Below, one piece after another: positions 47,507-58,951 of a stretch of DNA of 64,000 bases; position 1 is the first letter of the stretch, and each line of letters opens with the position of its first letter. The position numbers and the translations under genes were made by a program. The notes below the pieces were generated by a model, which had not been told where the DNA came from, did not search any database, and saw only the letters and a list, made by a program, of their open reading frames with translations. This DNA comes from Druceiella hillmani (taxonomy: Eukaryota > Arthropoda > Insecta > Lepidoptera > Hepialidae): the NCBI GenBank assembly GCA_039881145.1, contig JAYKKI010000138.1:2596001-2660000 (forward strand), read 5' to 3'.

Positions 47507-47989
47507 TGTGAATATTTAGGTTGAGCAATATGCTCGGGGCTGACAGAAATACACTTTTCAAATGAGAAATACACTTTTCAGCTTACACCAACCAACTAAA
47601 CCTGCCAAGGCGACCAGCAAATCAAGTTAAAATAAGTGAATATAATATGTCACACGTGTGGCCACATTAAACCACAAAGTGATTATTTGGACCCTAGCTT
47701 ATTAGTTACTAAAATATTTTTCGGCTAATGTACTCGTATGTGCGTACAAATATTAGTATTGTTTTACAACATAGGTCTGACGAATGGATTTAATAATTGA
47801 AGTAGTTGTATTGATAGATTTCATGTCATTTACTAAAATCAATGTGTTTATAACGTTAAATTAACTTTTATTGCTGAATATCATATAAAACTACAGGAAA
47901 GTTGCAGACTTCTATTAAAATTTCAAGCATATTAAATCATTAATTTCAAGTTACACAAATTGCGAATAAGCTCTTAAAAAATTATATTA
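47507..47989. other. No feature recognised
   Basis: A direct repeat of AAATACACTTTTCA occurs twice near 47549 and 47568. No gene. Confidence 0.45.
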
Positions 47990-48769
47990 ATCAATATCTT
48001 TATTCTCGCAGCAGACCACCGACCAGACATAGCCTCACAAAAACTCCAAACAAGCCTTTACCAAATATCACAGTGGCTGCAAGATTGGCGAATCAAAGTT
48101 AACGAAATAAAATCAATACAAGTTACTTTTACTACTAAACGAGATACGTGTCCGGCAGTAAACCTAAATGGAGTACAGTTACCGCAAGCCGATTACGCGA
48201 AATACCATGGCGTGTATCTCGACAGACGTCTGACATGGTCCAAACATATCCTGACCAAACGGTGTGCAGCGGGCCAAAAAGTGCGATACATGTACTGGCT
48301 CCTTAACAAAAACTCTCAATTGTCGCTCGAAAATAAACTATTAATTTATAAATGCACGATCAAGCCTATATGGACTTATGGCCTACAACTGTGGGGAACC
48401 GCGGCAAAATCAAATATTGAAATACTACAAAGGTTTCAATCAAAAACGCTAAGAATGATAGCTGGTGCACCCTGGTATGTCACAAACAACAGACTCCATT
48501 TGGAGCTTGGCATAAAATTGGTCCAAGAAGAAATCTCAGAGATCATACAGATATACAGAAACCGAATCGCTAATCATCCCAATCCACTGGCTATAAACCT
48601 GATGAACCCAATAACGGCACCCAGAAGGCTTAAGAAAAAACTTCCCCAAGACCTTATATAGGGGCAAAATGAAATGAGTTCAAAAGGACTAACTCAGTAC
48701 AGGACATGCTAACATACGCACCAATTGCTGAATGTCTCAAATGACAGATTGCAATAAAAAAAAAAATCT
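47990..48769 (+). mobile_element. 5'-truncated jockey-type LINE with poly(A) tail
   Basis: One open frame runs from about 48005 (no ATG needed; reads AADHRPDIASQKLQ) to the stop at 48659, about 218 codons. It matches the C-terminal part of jockey-clade reverse transcriptases: ISQWLQDWRIKVNEIKSIQV right after the polymerase core, NLNGVQLPQADYAKYHGVYLD, LTWSKHI, YKCTIKPIWTYGLQLWG, IEILQRFQSKTLRMIAGAPW. The YADD catalytic box lies just before this and is lost by truncation, the usual result of incomplete target-primed reverse transcription. A short trailer ends in an A run at 48758-48769. The frame is intact, and base composition is less AT-rich than its surroundings, so the insertion is probably young compared with the other elements here. 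It encodes no complete enzyme. Confidence 0.9.
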
Positions 48770-49025
48770 TTGCAGTGGATATTGTCTTATTTTAAGCTTT
48801 ACCCAGCTTTTCTCAAAGCCTTCTTACATCTCGGCCCCATGGTTCGACTGATACCAACTTTTTGTCAGTACCTTTTCTTCCACTGCGTCGGGTTAGCTCT
48901 TCGCCACCGTAATCTCAGATTGACAATTGCGATATTGAGTTTAAGGTCTTATTTACGACGTCGATGTGACTTAGATGAGGGACAATTGATTGTAATATTT
49001 CCCCCAGGGATGCAAGGATGAATTT
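48770..49025. other. Unrecognised balanced-composition stretch after the LINE
   Basis: The DNA keeps a higher GC content for about 250 bp past the LINE tail. The plus frame (48770-49021, 83 codons, includes SLRSYLRRRCDLDEGQL) and the other frames give no family I know. It could be a fragment of another mobile element in which the LINE landed or a host exon. Confidence 0.25.
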
Positions 49026-50581
49026 ACATTAAATAATTTATTTATTATAATCGTGTACAACTAATCTAAAGATCGGTTTGATACTCAGCCATTTTCAAAA
49101 ATTTGTAGTTGTAGCTATGCTTATCGGTAGCGTATATCTCAGCTATATGATCGAGTCAACATATTTTGTGCCTGGGGCAAGATTTACTTGCAATGCTATA
49201 AAAATGTCCTACTTTGGTAGAAGTATTGAACTACTCACATTATATTTGTTATAGAATTTGAAACCCTTCGTTTTGCGGTCCTTCTCGTCTATTACAATGG
49301 ATACAGTCTGTGACTCATTCATTGCTCTTTTTTTAATTTAGTGACCTTTTGAATTGCGATGGATCTTAGTCCGAATTTCCAAATGATTAATAGATTTATA
49401 TTTTTTCATATATATTTCACATTTCATTTAACAACTCAACAAATATATTGCAAATGTATCTTACACAGACGTAATACTTTTAAAATTTTCTACTGAGTAA
49501 GACTAATTGAAATTTTTTGTTTTGCCGTTTTTGGGGGTAAATTTTTCTTAAAAAAAATTTTTCGATCATTTTTACTTTACTATTTTCAGAGATACAGGAA
49601 AGCATGTTTCTATTAGCATTTCCAATAATGTCTCGAGAGTCGTTAAATTTTAAAAAATATAACTTGGAAATCCTTTCAATTAATGTTTTACTGTTCCTTA
49701 CTCTATGCCAAATTTTATTTTTTATATCGAATACGACCATAAAAGACAAATGTGATAAGAGGAACCTTATGAATTTCTTTCAAAATATAAAGTTAAAAAA
49801 AACTTAAAACCTCCCTCAGTATATTTATGCTGTAAATTTTACGGCATATTAAAATTTTTTTTAAATCTTCGATTTGATATTCCGGAATAATATGTTATTA
49901 AGCACTATTTTTCTTTTAGTTTTCTTTCAATTATAAAACATTTTATTAAAAATAAATTTTACGTACGAATATAATACGTAAAGAAAAAAATTGCAAAATA
50001 CAGAAATATACCCTCAAAAGTAGAAAAAGTATAATTATTTTTCAAAAATTGACAATCAAGCGCTCATTTGATTAATGGAGTCCTGCAATAAAAACTCCAT
50101 TTTTATATTTTGTCGACCGAACTCAATAAAGGGGCTTAAGTACAGAAATTAATAAAAAAAACATGTAATATCAATTGAGTTTTCAGGCTGGATTAAAGGT
50201 ATCCACTTTAACAGTTATTTTTATCACATTATTTAATTGTTAACAGTCATTAATGTCAAGATTTCTAAAAAAAAGTACTTGGAAATACACCTTTGACCTT
50301 CTTTATTTTGTGCATTACATAAAGTAATTTATTCATTAATAATACAAATTCACGTCATCAAAGTTATTACGTAACATATAATATCACCGTTATGTTACGT
50401 TTGTTCCACTTGAAAGAGAAGGTCCCTTTCAATCGGATTAAATACTTTTTGTTCCGCCCAAAATGCCTGTACTGTTTTCCAGTACGTTTTAAATATTATT
50501 AAATTTCAAATCAATAATACTAACCTATATTCGAGCATATCAATCTAATCTGTTATTAGAGCAGCTAAGCTGTTTTTATCA
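49026..50581. other. No feature recognised
   Basis: AT-rich DNA. Overlapping frames at 49480-49749 (minus) and 49604-49807 (plus) have no domains. Confidence 0.45.
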
Positions 50582-51095
50582 AACTAACATTGCCAACCTA
50601 TTTTTGATCAGATTATCCATGGCAACCACTCTTCTAGTAGATTAAAAATGCCTACCTATTTTTAAACAAAATAAGAGTGTCAACCAATTTTTGGCAGATT
50701 AATTGAAACAAACAAATTAAATAACAGGTTGGCATTGTTAATGCCAACCTGTTTTTACGAACTAATAATGCCAATCTATTTTTCATCCGATTAACAACGC
50801 CAACGTATTTTTGAGTAAAATAACAGTAGCAACACATTTTTGGGAAGTTTAATAATGGCAACTTTTTTTAAAAACTAACAATGCCGGCCTATTTTTGGAC
50901 AGATTAACGACGCCAACCTATTTTTAAGCAAAATTAAAATGAAAGAACTTATTTTTAAGCAAAATAAAGAAGCATATCCGAACAGATTAACAATGCATAC
51001 CTATTTTTATCCAAAGTAACAATGCCAACAGAGTTCTAAGCAGATGAATAACTTGTTAAAATGTCAATCTACTTTCGCCCAGATTAATAAAGTCG
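50582..51095 (+). repeat. Degenerate 29-bp minisatellite, about 16 units
   Basis: Units resemble GCCAACCTATTTTT followed by GAGCAGATTAACAAT. Clear unit starts with exact 29-bp spacing are 50799, 50828, 50883, 50912 and 50995-51024; other units are shortened or stretched. Many substitutions separate units. One pair at about 50727-50757 is arranged head-to-head and forms a hairpin (ACAGGTTGGCATT with AATGCCAACCTGT). Not a CRISPR array: units are contiguous and diverged, with no unique spacers. Confidence 0.8.
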
Positions 51096-51597
51096 GCAAT
51101 AAATTGCCTTTAGTTGGACATGTCTGTTCTTTTTACAGGTTTTTAATTTTTCTAGATAAATGTTTCAACGACATACCGACGAGCAGTATATCTAAAAAAA
51201 CTCTCCGCAGAGTTTCCTTTCGTTCTTTTCTTTGACGATAATTTCCAAACGTATTTTGGTTCAATTCGGGTCAATTATGCAATGTAAGGTCCTGCTCGTA
51301 ACCATTTCAATATCTGTGCGGGTTTATTTTGGCGTTTCTTATCTTATCTTTTAGTTCAGTGTGTTTTTCTCTATTGACCTTTGGCAGATTGTATTACATG
51401 CCTTGTTGTGCTCTTAGATTTGATAAATGTGAATTAAGCCTGGCAGGAGGCACACAGAGAGTAAAGTGCATAGAGAGAATGAATTTAAATACGTCTTTGT
51501 ATTTTCACAATCTATTCCAGGTAATCTTTATGCATCTAATCAAGTCTAGTTCTTCTACCTCTTATTTTTTAAGGTATACAATTTTCCCATTTATATA

Positions 51598-51671
<74 letters not shown>

Positions 51672-54600
51672 TATATACACATACATTTGTATGTATGTAT
51701 ATGAATTCCTCGACATATTAACAAACAATCCTCTTAATTGTTATGGAAGTGGTAATGCTACGGGCAACCTATTTTGTCTGCGATATTCTCGTTTAGAAGC
51801 ATATATTTCAGCAGATTAAAAATTTTTCGAAAATAAATTATGTATTGGATAAATGTACAAAATTCTCAATTTTTTATTCCAAGTAATCAAGGTTAAACTC
51901 CCTTAGTGTATTGCATAAAATCATTTCTGTTTAAATTTATAAAAAACGTAAATTCCAGTATAACATTGGACATATGAAACATGTTTAATGTCAAACTGTG
52001 ACTTGACATATTTTCTTCAGTACTGACATATCTTATGGAAACCAAAAAATTACCCAGTTTGATATTGATAACATATGAAGAGACACAATTTATAAAGAAT
52101 TTATCTGAAATCGTACCTTTTCATATATTTTTAATTGTTAAAAGTAAATATTAGTTCGTATAACTCACGATCAGCTTGCCGTTTATAGTGTTTCAGTGTG
52201 TAAAAGTAGCTTTTATGCAAATATTTTATTTCGCTAATGATATTCTAAATATTTAACATATATAGTAACAAATATAGTGATAGCATTTCATTTCTAAGAA
52301 TCGTTTGTTGCAGATATTTATCCAGAGAAAATTATGGTTTTGCATGAATAAAATATTTAGAAATCAGTTGGAAATCAATAACTTTCTCATTGGAAATTGT
52401 GCAAATTTTTCTTACGCAAATTTGTGATTGGAAATAAATCTGAAAAGTATACAGTTCAAACTTCATCAATTATTCACAAATGGTCTTATAAAACTCATTA
52501 TTTAATAGTGATAGGTAAAATAACGTATAGGATCAGAAAAGATACAAAAAATAACAGAGATCAAAAAGAAATTAGAGTTACTGATATTATAAATTTACTA
52601 TTACGATATATTTTTATAAAATTTTAAGGCATGTACTTCGAGAGTACCAGAAATTTAAATGCATTCAAAAAGTAAAAATTTCTAAGTTTTTAATTAACAT
52701 AAATTCAAGAATAAAGCGATCTGATCAATATGTAAGTATTACTGCCGTAATACATTTATTGTATTATTATTGAATTCATCACAATGTCAAACTGAATTCA
52801 TATCGCATTAAACATCAACATAATAATTCTGCCTCCGAATTTTATATACATCTTTGAATCGAAATAACCGAAATAAAAAAAACGACAATGTCGATATAGT
52901 CGTTTCGTTAGCTCTTCGCAAGGATACAGATATCGAAAGCATTGTAAAAAAGTAGTGTTTTTCCATTAAACCGCCTCCAATATATTTTTCTGCAATTAAA
53001 AGTTTCCCCATCGCAGGTAAATAACCGCTAAGTCGGGGTAGTTGTTTGTTTTTTTATTGTCCACCGCTCTCGCCGTTCAGTCTTTTTTTTATTTGACGTA
53101 ACTCCCTTCCGCCCTTCACCCGAACTTATTTATGTTAGGAGCGTTAACTATGAGTTTTCATCGATATTATGTTTACCTTCGATTGTTTTGACGCGACGAA
53201 AACTTTGTATAATGAGAGCTTTTCGTTTGACGGCTGGGATATGAAAAGCTTGGTGGTAATTTTTATTTTTGGAAAGGTTGAGATGGTATGTTATATTATA
53301 CATTATGCTGCGTGATAGGGTTGGCCAATAAGTTTTTAACCCCAAGTTACTGTCAACCAATTTACAATAGTAAAGCAATTTATATTTTAGTTTTGGAGGT
53401 CCTCTGTAATATCAAATTTTTTTTCACGAGGATGGAAAATTAGGTTAATAAACGAGTTTGTTTTCCATTAAATATTTATCCATTATATAATACGATGAAC
53501 GATGCATGTTTTATATAGTAATATAGTCAAACATTCATTAAATCTTGTTACATATTTTATATTCAATTTATTCTCTTCATTTTTAAACTTATCAAAAGCC
53601 AAAACTTACTTGTGTAAAAAAGTAGAATGTAGTCGGGAAGTTAATATTTGTCTGATTTTTATTAAAATCAAAATATTCCTATGCGTGGTAATCTTTTAGG
53701 GTCAAGCATCTCGAGAAAAAACCTAAACATCATAAAACCACTCACGCATCCGTCCGTCTGTTCACCTATCATAGTAGTTTTTCTCTGAAGCAATCTTGTA
53801 ATTTGGCATAAAATTTAACTTTTCTAAAATTTATATGAAATATATATAGAGATATTTTTAAAAATATGCACACGCAATATGTTGCCCCTCCTCTATTTCT
53901 GAAACTGCAAATTTAAAAATTATAAAAAAATAACATTACTCAGAATTTATCTAAATTTCACCGGAAAATTACAGCGATGAATCGGAATTTTATAGTTTTT
54001 TAAGATATTCACGATAATCTGCGGCTATAAAGGATATACTAAGCTATATATCTACATGGTGAAATGTAATATTATTATTTTTATATAGTTTGCTATGACT
54101 ACTAAGTACTCGTGAAAGTTGACATATGCCTACACGGGTACGACTTAACCTGTTAAATTCATATATTTACAGCATAATACGATTCTTATATTCGTCACTC
54201 ATTGCATTTTGGGTGTCTTTAAAAAATCGCCCTCATAGTAATAAGTATGTGACCTTCGCTATTTAACTTGCAGTGCAGATTTTATATGCAAATAATAAAT
54301 GTATAAAACCTATTATTAATGGAAGCGAATATTGTTTGAATAAGAGAACACAAGTCAAATGTATTATAGTGATTACAAATAATGGAAAAATTAGGTGAAT
54401 AATGTTATAAAAAAAGATAATTCCAAAACACTTACAGCATCGTATTTAGCAGCAGGACCGCTGATTACTTTGCTTCAATACAGTATTTAGACTAATGTTG
54501 ACCCATTTTCTTTACAAATACCATTCACATTCAGCGCAATTTCAGGCACAAAAGGACCGGGTCTGCCAATAAGAATCGCGCTTTTATCCTTAATGTTAGT

Positions 54601-55053
54601 AGATATATTTTCATCTATTTAATCACTTGTAAAGCTCGTGTTTTTGTTTAGTTAATAGTTCAGTTTATGGTTCGCCTGCACTATATGTATTTAATACGGG
54701 CTCCGTTAAGGGTGGAAGTGCGTTTTTAACGGTCACACATTAATTCAAACTACTACCTGCGTTAAACTACGTCGCCACATCACCTCGTCGCCCCAACAAA
54801 GTCAAGTGAAAAGTTTAGTAAAAAGCAATTATTTAAAATATTAGCTGTTTAGTTTATTTATTTTAAATCCTAATGAAAATATAATATAACACAATACTTC
54901 ATAGTAAGTTAGAAAATGTCGATGCTATTAGGATACCCAATTTGCTCATGGGCCTTTTCTTGGGTGCGTCGTGGCAAGTTACGTGTATCTATTATCATTA
55001 CTCAACCAATAAAATTAGGTTGTGTTATTTTTGACCTGCATTGCAGACAACTA
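51096..55053. other. No gene; (TA)n at 51609-51679
   Basis: The TA run lies inside the plus frame 51329-51721, whose Tyr-Ile repeat is an artefact. GGGTTGGCCAATAAGTTTTTA at about 53317 resembles a mariner-type terminal repeat but has no partner or transposase that I can see. Frames at 52397-52627, 52808-53011, 53148-53378 and 53502-53699 are unrecognised. Confidence 0.45.
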
Positions 55054-55081
55054 TTAGGTTAGGTTAGGTTAGGTTAGGTTA
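55054..55081 (+). repeat. Interstitial insect telomere repeat (TTAGG)5
   Basis: Five perfect TTAGG units plus TTA. TTAGG is the ancestral insect telomere repeat. So short an internal run probably arose by repair or slippage and does not show that this is a chromosome end. Confidence 0.95.
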
Positions 55082-55961
55082 TTAATGACGTTATTTATAA
55101 CACCAAGAATAATATTAATATAAATTACGTAACAAATTTAATGAACAAATAAAGTTTTTTAAAAATTAATTACACTAGATTATTTACACATACCTATAAT
55201 CTCCATTACCAAATTAAGACAGTGTGCATGCCTATAACCACTAACTTCGCTGTTGAATATATCACCGACTTTGCTTACGTAATTAACTTTAACATAATAG
55301 TGCCATTTATTGAAAAGTTTAATCCCAATTTTTAAATCCGCTAAAATATAAATTACTTTTGTCGCAAGTAGCCATTACCTTCCCTCGTTTTGCAAAAGAT
55401 TGTTAAGAATCACATATACATTCATCCACATTAAGATTCATACCGTGCACATATTGTAAAATATGTATACTGATATTAATTTATAAATTATTACTACGCA
55501 ATAAAAAACCGCATTCGTAACTCAAACACACCCTCACGCACACGAACTATAACACCCACATGCATAGATTAGGGTATACAAACATAAAATCAGTATTTTT
55601 AATAGCTGTCGTTTTTCTACGAAATTTTCATCGTATCTCTCTGCACTCAATCATAAGCAATCAAAATAGTTACTGAAGTATTTGTATCTCGGTCTTATTC
55701 ATGAAACTGAATTCGAAAAATTTCATTCAGTTTATAACAAGATATTATCTGTTAATATTTCGAACGTCCGATTAAATAAATGAAACAATTGAGGTTTACT
55801 TTTTAATTTTATCAGGTGATTCAAAATTTTGTAAAAATATTGAAATCTTTGGTTATTTTGCTTTAAATAGAGTAGAGTAGTTACTTACAATATATAATAA
55901 ATTAAATACCGTGCGTTTGAAAGTGACACTTCATTATTGTAAATTATATGTTTGTTTGTAT
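55082..55961. other. No feature recognised
   Basis: AT-rich DNA. Confidence 0.45.
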
Positions 55962-58840
55962 ATATATTAGGGTGCCCCTTATATCACCGATTTTTTTTTC
56001 TTTTAAATATTGTAACGCATACCATCTAATTCTTTTTATAGTACTATAGGCTACCTTCGTGCAAAATTTCATCGTCATATGATGGCAACCCGTGCCGACA
56101 AGGCATCATTGTTTTTCTAAATAACGGTTTTAGAAGACTTAGTTGCATGCAAGCTATATTATGATCAAAATACATATTTTATAATAGAAAACAGTGGAAG
56201 ATTAATTTAGGTTATGTATTTATTTATAAAATTGAAAAAGATATGTAATTCAAGATTCAGGATACTTTTTTTTTTAAAGTATCTTTCTTGCAATCTGGGT
56301 GCAACTTTCTGTGTTCTTGTACACAATTTAACAAGAACTGTTTTTGTTCTTCTGCAGCAGTTATTATTCCATGAAAATCTTGCATGAGCTTCACGCCTCT
56401 CTCTGCTGTGTCATTGACTGCCTTCAAGTGCATAACTTTTAGCTTCCTGAAAGGAAGGGTTTTGTTCCCATGAAGGAAGGGATGTCTTCTTGGAGAAAGG
56501 CGTTATCAATTTTTAACCGCGATAATAAATTTGTGCTCTTGATGGTCACGAAATCACTCAAACGTTTTCCTGAAACAATAAAAGAAATATATTAACAAAA
56601 TTATCACATTTTCTAATGATAAAATGAAAAAAAAACACTTATTCAACTCTCCGTACAAAGAAGCAGATATTTCTTCCTTCGATCGAATATATCTCTTCCC
56701 AAAATCATACAAACTTTCCCTTTGTAAATTCGATACGATATCAGCTTTGGTTTGTGTATCAACTTCATCATCAAATAATGAAAATATAACTATTTCTTCT
56801 GATAAATACCACAAGTGTTGGTTGAACATGGTCAGAGCTGCTTTAGAAATCACTTGGTCGACTGTTTCGTAGTTTTTCAATGTTTTTAAGAAACATAAAT
56901 CTTGATTCGGAGCTTTTACCGCCAAATTGCACTCAAGCCAGGGCTTTACATAAGCTATTGCAATAAATAAGCAAACATCTTTCAGTGCTCGTTTGTCCTT
57001 AGCACTCATTTTAAACTGTGATTACAGCAAGCATATCTTTAAAGTGTAAATAGCTTTTGCCATCCATCTTGCCTGATGCATGGCGCCAGGTGGTCTGATT
57101 TTAAACTTCTTTTCATTATCTCCCCCCAAAAACACTATACACAGCTCAATCAACTCCCGATAATCGTCACGTATAATAAATTTCAGTAGTTCTTTTTTAT
57201 AATAATTAATAAGTTCGTTAATCATCGTTTCACAAAAATATTTCTTTACGAAATCAGTACATGTTTCGGTAGTAATTGCTGTAACGTTCATCCAATTGTC
57301 TCTTAATTTTTTGGTTATCAGAACTGCTAGTAACTTGATTTCAAACACACATTTCAGTACTAGTTCATACATACGATGGCGGAAAGCAAAAAGTAACAAT
57401 TCAATTTCTAATTTTTGCTCCAAGAGCACACAAGCCCCATTTAAGCGGCCTGTATTAGAAACTGTTGTGTCGCAGCACATAATCTGTACCTTGTCATTGA
57501 GATCCCAATCAGAAAGGGTATTTAAAATAGCTTCAGCTCGATTTTTGCCAGTAGAACTATCGAGTTTTGGCACTGCTAGAAGTTTGTCTTTTTCTCCGAA
57601 TGAAATGAGAATTGGCAGGCGTTCTTCTTTTGAACCTGTCACATTTAAACCGGGCAATAGCTTTCCATCCCAATGAATAGTTACAAGTTCAGGCACGTTG
57701 TTCTGCAAAAATCAGTTTTTATCGATTCTGCTCTCTATTTTCTTATTTGGGTCCGAATTCGTTGAAGAGAAGGCTTGTTGATGGGAAAGTCTTCACAACT
57801 GAGACGAAGTGCTTCTACAACAGCCTGAAGTATGTAAACAGAATCCCTTATGCTTAGTTGACATCTATCTAAAGCTGCAACTAGTTTAAGGGTAATAAAA
57901 TACGTCCTTCCTTTTTTTGTAGCTGATAGCGAAGTCACGGATTGCGATTGCGAGGTGGAAGGTAAATTTTCTTCCAAACTTTCGTCAGAACTGGTAGACT
58001 GTTCGTGAAGGTATTGAGGTGGGATAGAGGTGTCTGAAGTCAATAAATTCATATCAGTCAAATGCTTTAGTCTTTTTTCATCTTCTCCTAGTTTTCTCTG
58101 CCTTACTATTTCTTCTTTCTCAGCTAACTTTTTGTCAACACCCGCTAAGCAACCTGAACGCCATGGCTCTCTTTGCTTTTGTAAAAGTATTTTGTCTTCC
58201 TCTATTTTGATTCTTTGTAGAGCATCGGCATGCGCGATATCAAATAAATTATCTAAATCTTTTTGGAACTTCTCCTCGTGGTGCTTATAAACGTCCTGTG
58301 TTTTTTTACAGTTTTTTTGTAGCTCTCTCCAAACATGGTAAAGATCCACAAGTTTTTTCACACAATTAGGTACAGCTCTGGTAGGTATTCTAGCTTTTTC
58401 CCAAAATATGATGCACTCACGGATCACAAGATTTTCACTTTCATTAACAGTAAATTTTACCTCGCGAATATTAAAAAACAGAACTGTAGAGAACTTGACG
58501 ATTAGACTTTGCACCAGTTATTTGGTAATTTATCTCACCAACCAAGAAAATATTTTTCTTGTTACTTCTAAGTTCCACTGACATCTTGAAAATAAACTAT
58601 TATGCACGTTAATTAAGCGATACGCCGGTGAAAACCCAGAAACAAATGACTACAAGAGCGAGTACGCGCCGGTCATCCGCGTTACTTGTATGAACATGTT
58701 ACGCGTTCAACTCGGCATGGGTTGTGGTGCTTCAAATAAGATAAACATTTATTTTTGAGTGTTTTATGGCCAAATGAAAAAAATTAGTAGGCATGAGTTA
58801 CAAAATAAAAACTTTGTAAAATAAGGGACACCTAATATAT
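55962..58840 (-). mobile_element. DNA transposon of about 2.9 kb with terminal inverted repeats
   Basis: The ends 55962-55982 (ATATATTAGGGTGCCCCTTAT minus its last base on listing) and 58821-58840 are reverse complements with one indel and one mismatch; the informative core is AGG-TG-CCCTTAT. They bracket a broken transposase on the minus strand. Because flanking DNA is TA-rich, the target-site duplication cannot be separated from the ends (TA or TATA is possible). Superfamily not assigned; hAT-like or another RNase H-fold class is possible. Confidence 0.75.
56270..58584 (-). pseudogene. Broken transposase-like gene of the TIR element
   Basis: Read on the minus strand from a likely ATG at 58584 (MSVELRSNKKNIF). 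The frame shifts near 58510, then runs on to 57735 with EC-IFWEKARIPTRAV, a Cys/charged coiled part and LFDIAHADALQRI. A frameshift near 57735-57700 follows. The next block (57708-57022) has HWDGKLLPGLN, then IMCCDTTVSNTGRLNGACVL, FAFRHRMYELVLK and PPGAMHQARWMAKAIYTLK, which look like an RNase H-fold core. After an in-frame TAA at 57024-57022 the protein goes on to HLWYLSEEIVIFSLFD and SLYGELNK. A possible intron (GT at 56638, CAG at 56572-56570) leads to a tail with DFVTIKSTNLLSRLKID and, in another frame, NDTAERGVKLM and EEQKQFLLNCVQEHRK. I recall similar proteins as common unnamed transposon proteins in aphids and other invertebrates. At least three lesions make it inactive. Confidence 0.75.
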
Positions 58841-58892
58841 ACATACATATATATATATATATATGTATGTATATATTAGGTGTCCCTTATTT

Positions 58893-58894
<2 letters not shown>
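58817..58894. repeat. Perfect 78-bp palindrome at the transposon's right end
   Basis: The two 39-bp halves are exact reverse complements about a centre between 58855 and 58856. The left half holds the right terminal repeat of the transposon; the right half (58871-58890) is a second terminal repeat in the opposite direction. A (TA)n run follows to about 58949. Confidence 0.9.

Positions 58895-58949
<55 letters not shown>
58895..58949. repeat. (TA)n microsatellite
   Basis: TA dinucleotides with one CA interruption, directly after the palindrome. Confidence 0.9.

Positions 58950-58951
<2 letters not shown>

Noticed and set aside
50582..51095. CRISPR-like array
   Set aside because: Units are contiguous and diverged, there are no unique spacers, and the host is a eukaryote.
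51329..51819. Overlapping plus-strand frames of 130 and 70 codons
   Set aside because: Both are kept open by the (TA)n run at 51609-51679 and give Tyr-Ile repeats.
57296..58290. Plus-strand frames (57296-57676, 58030-58290, and 56624-56872)
   Set aside because: They are antisense shadows of the minus-strand transposase-like gene.
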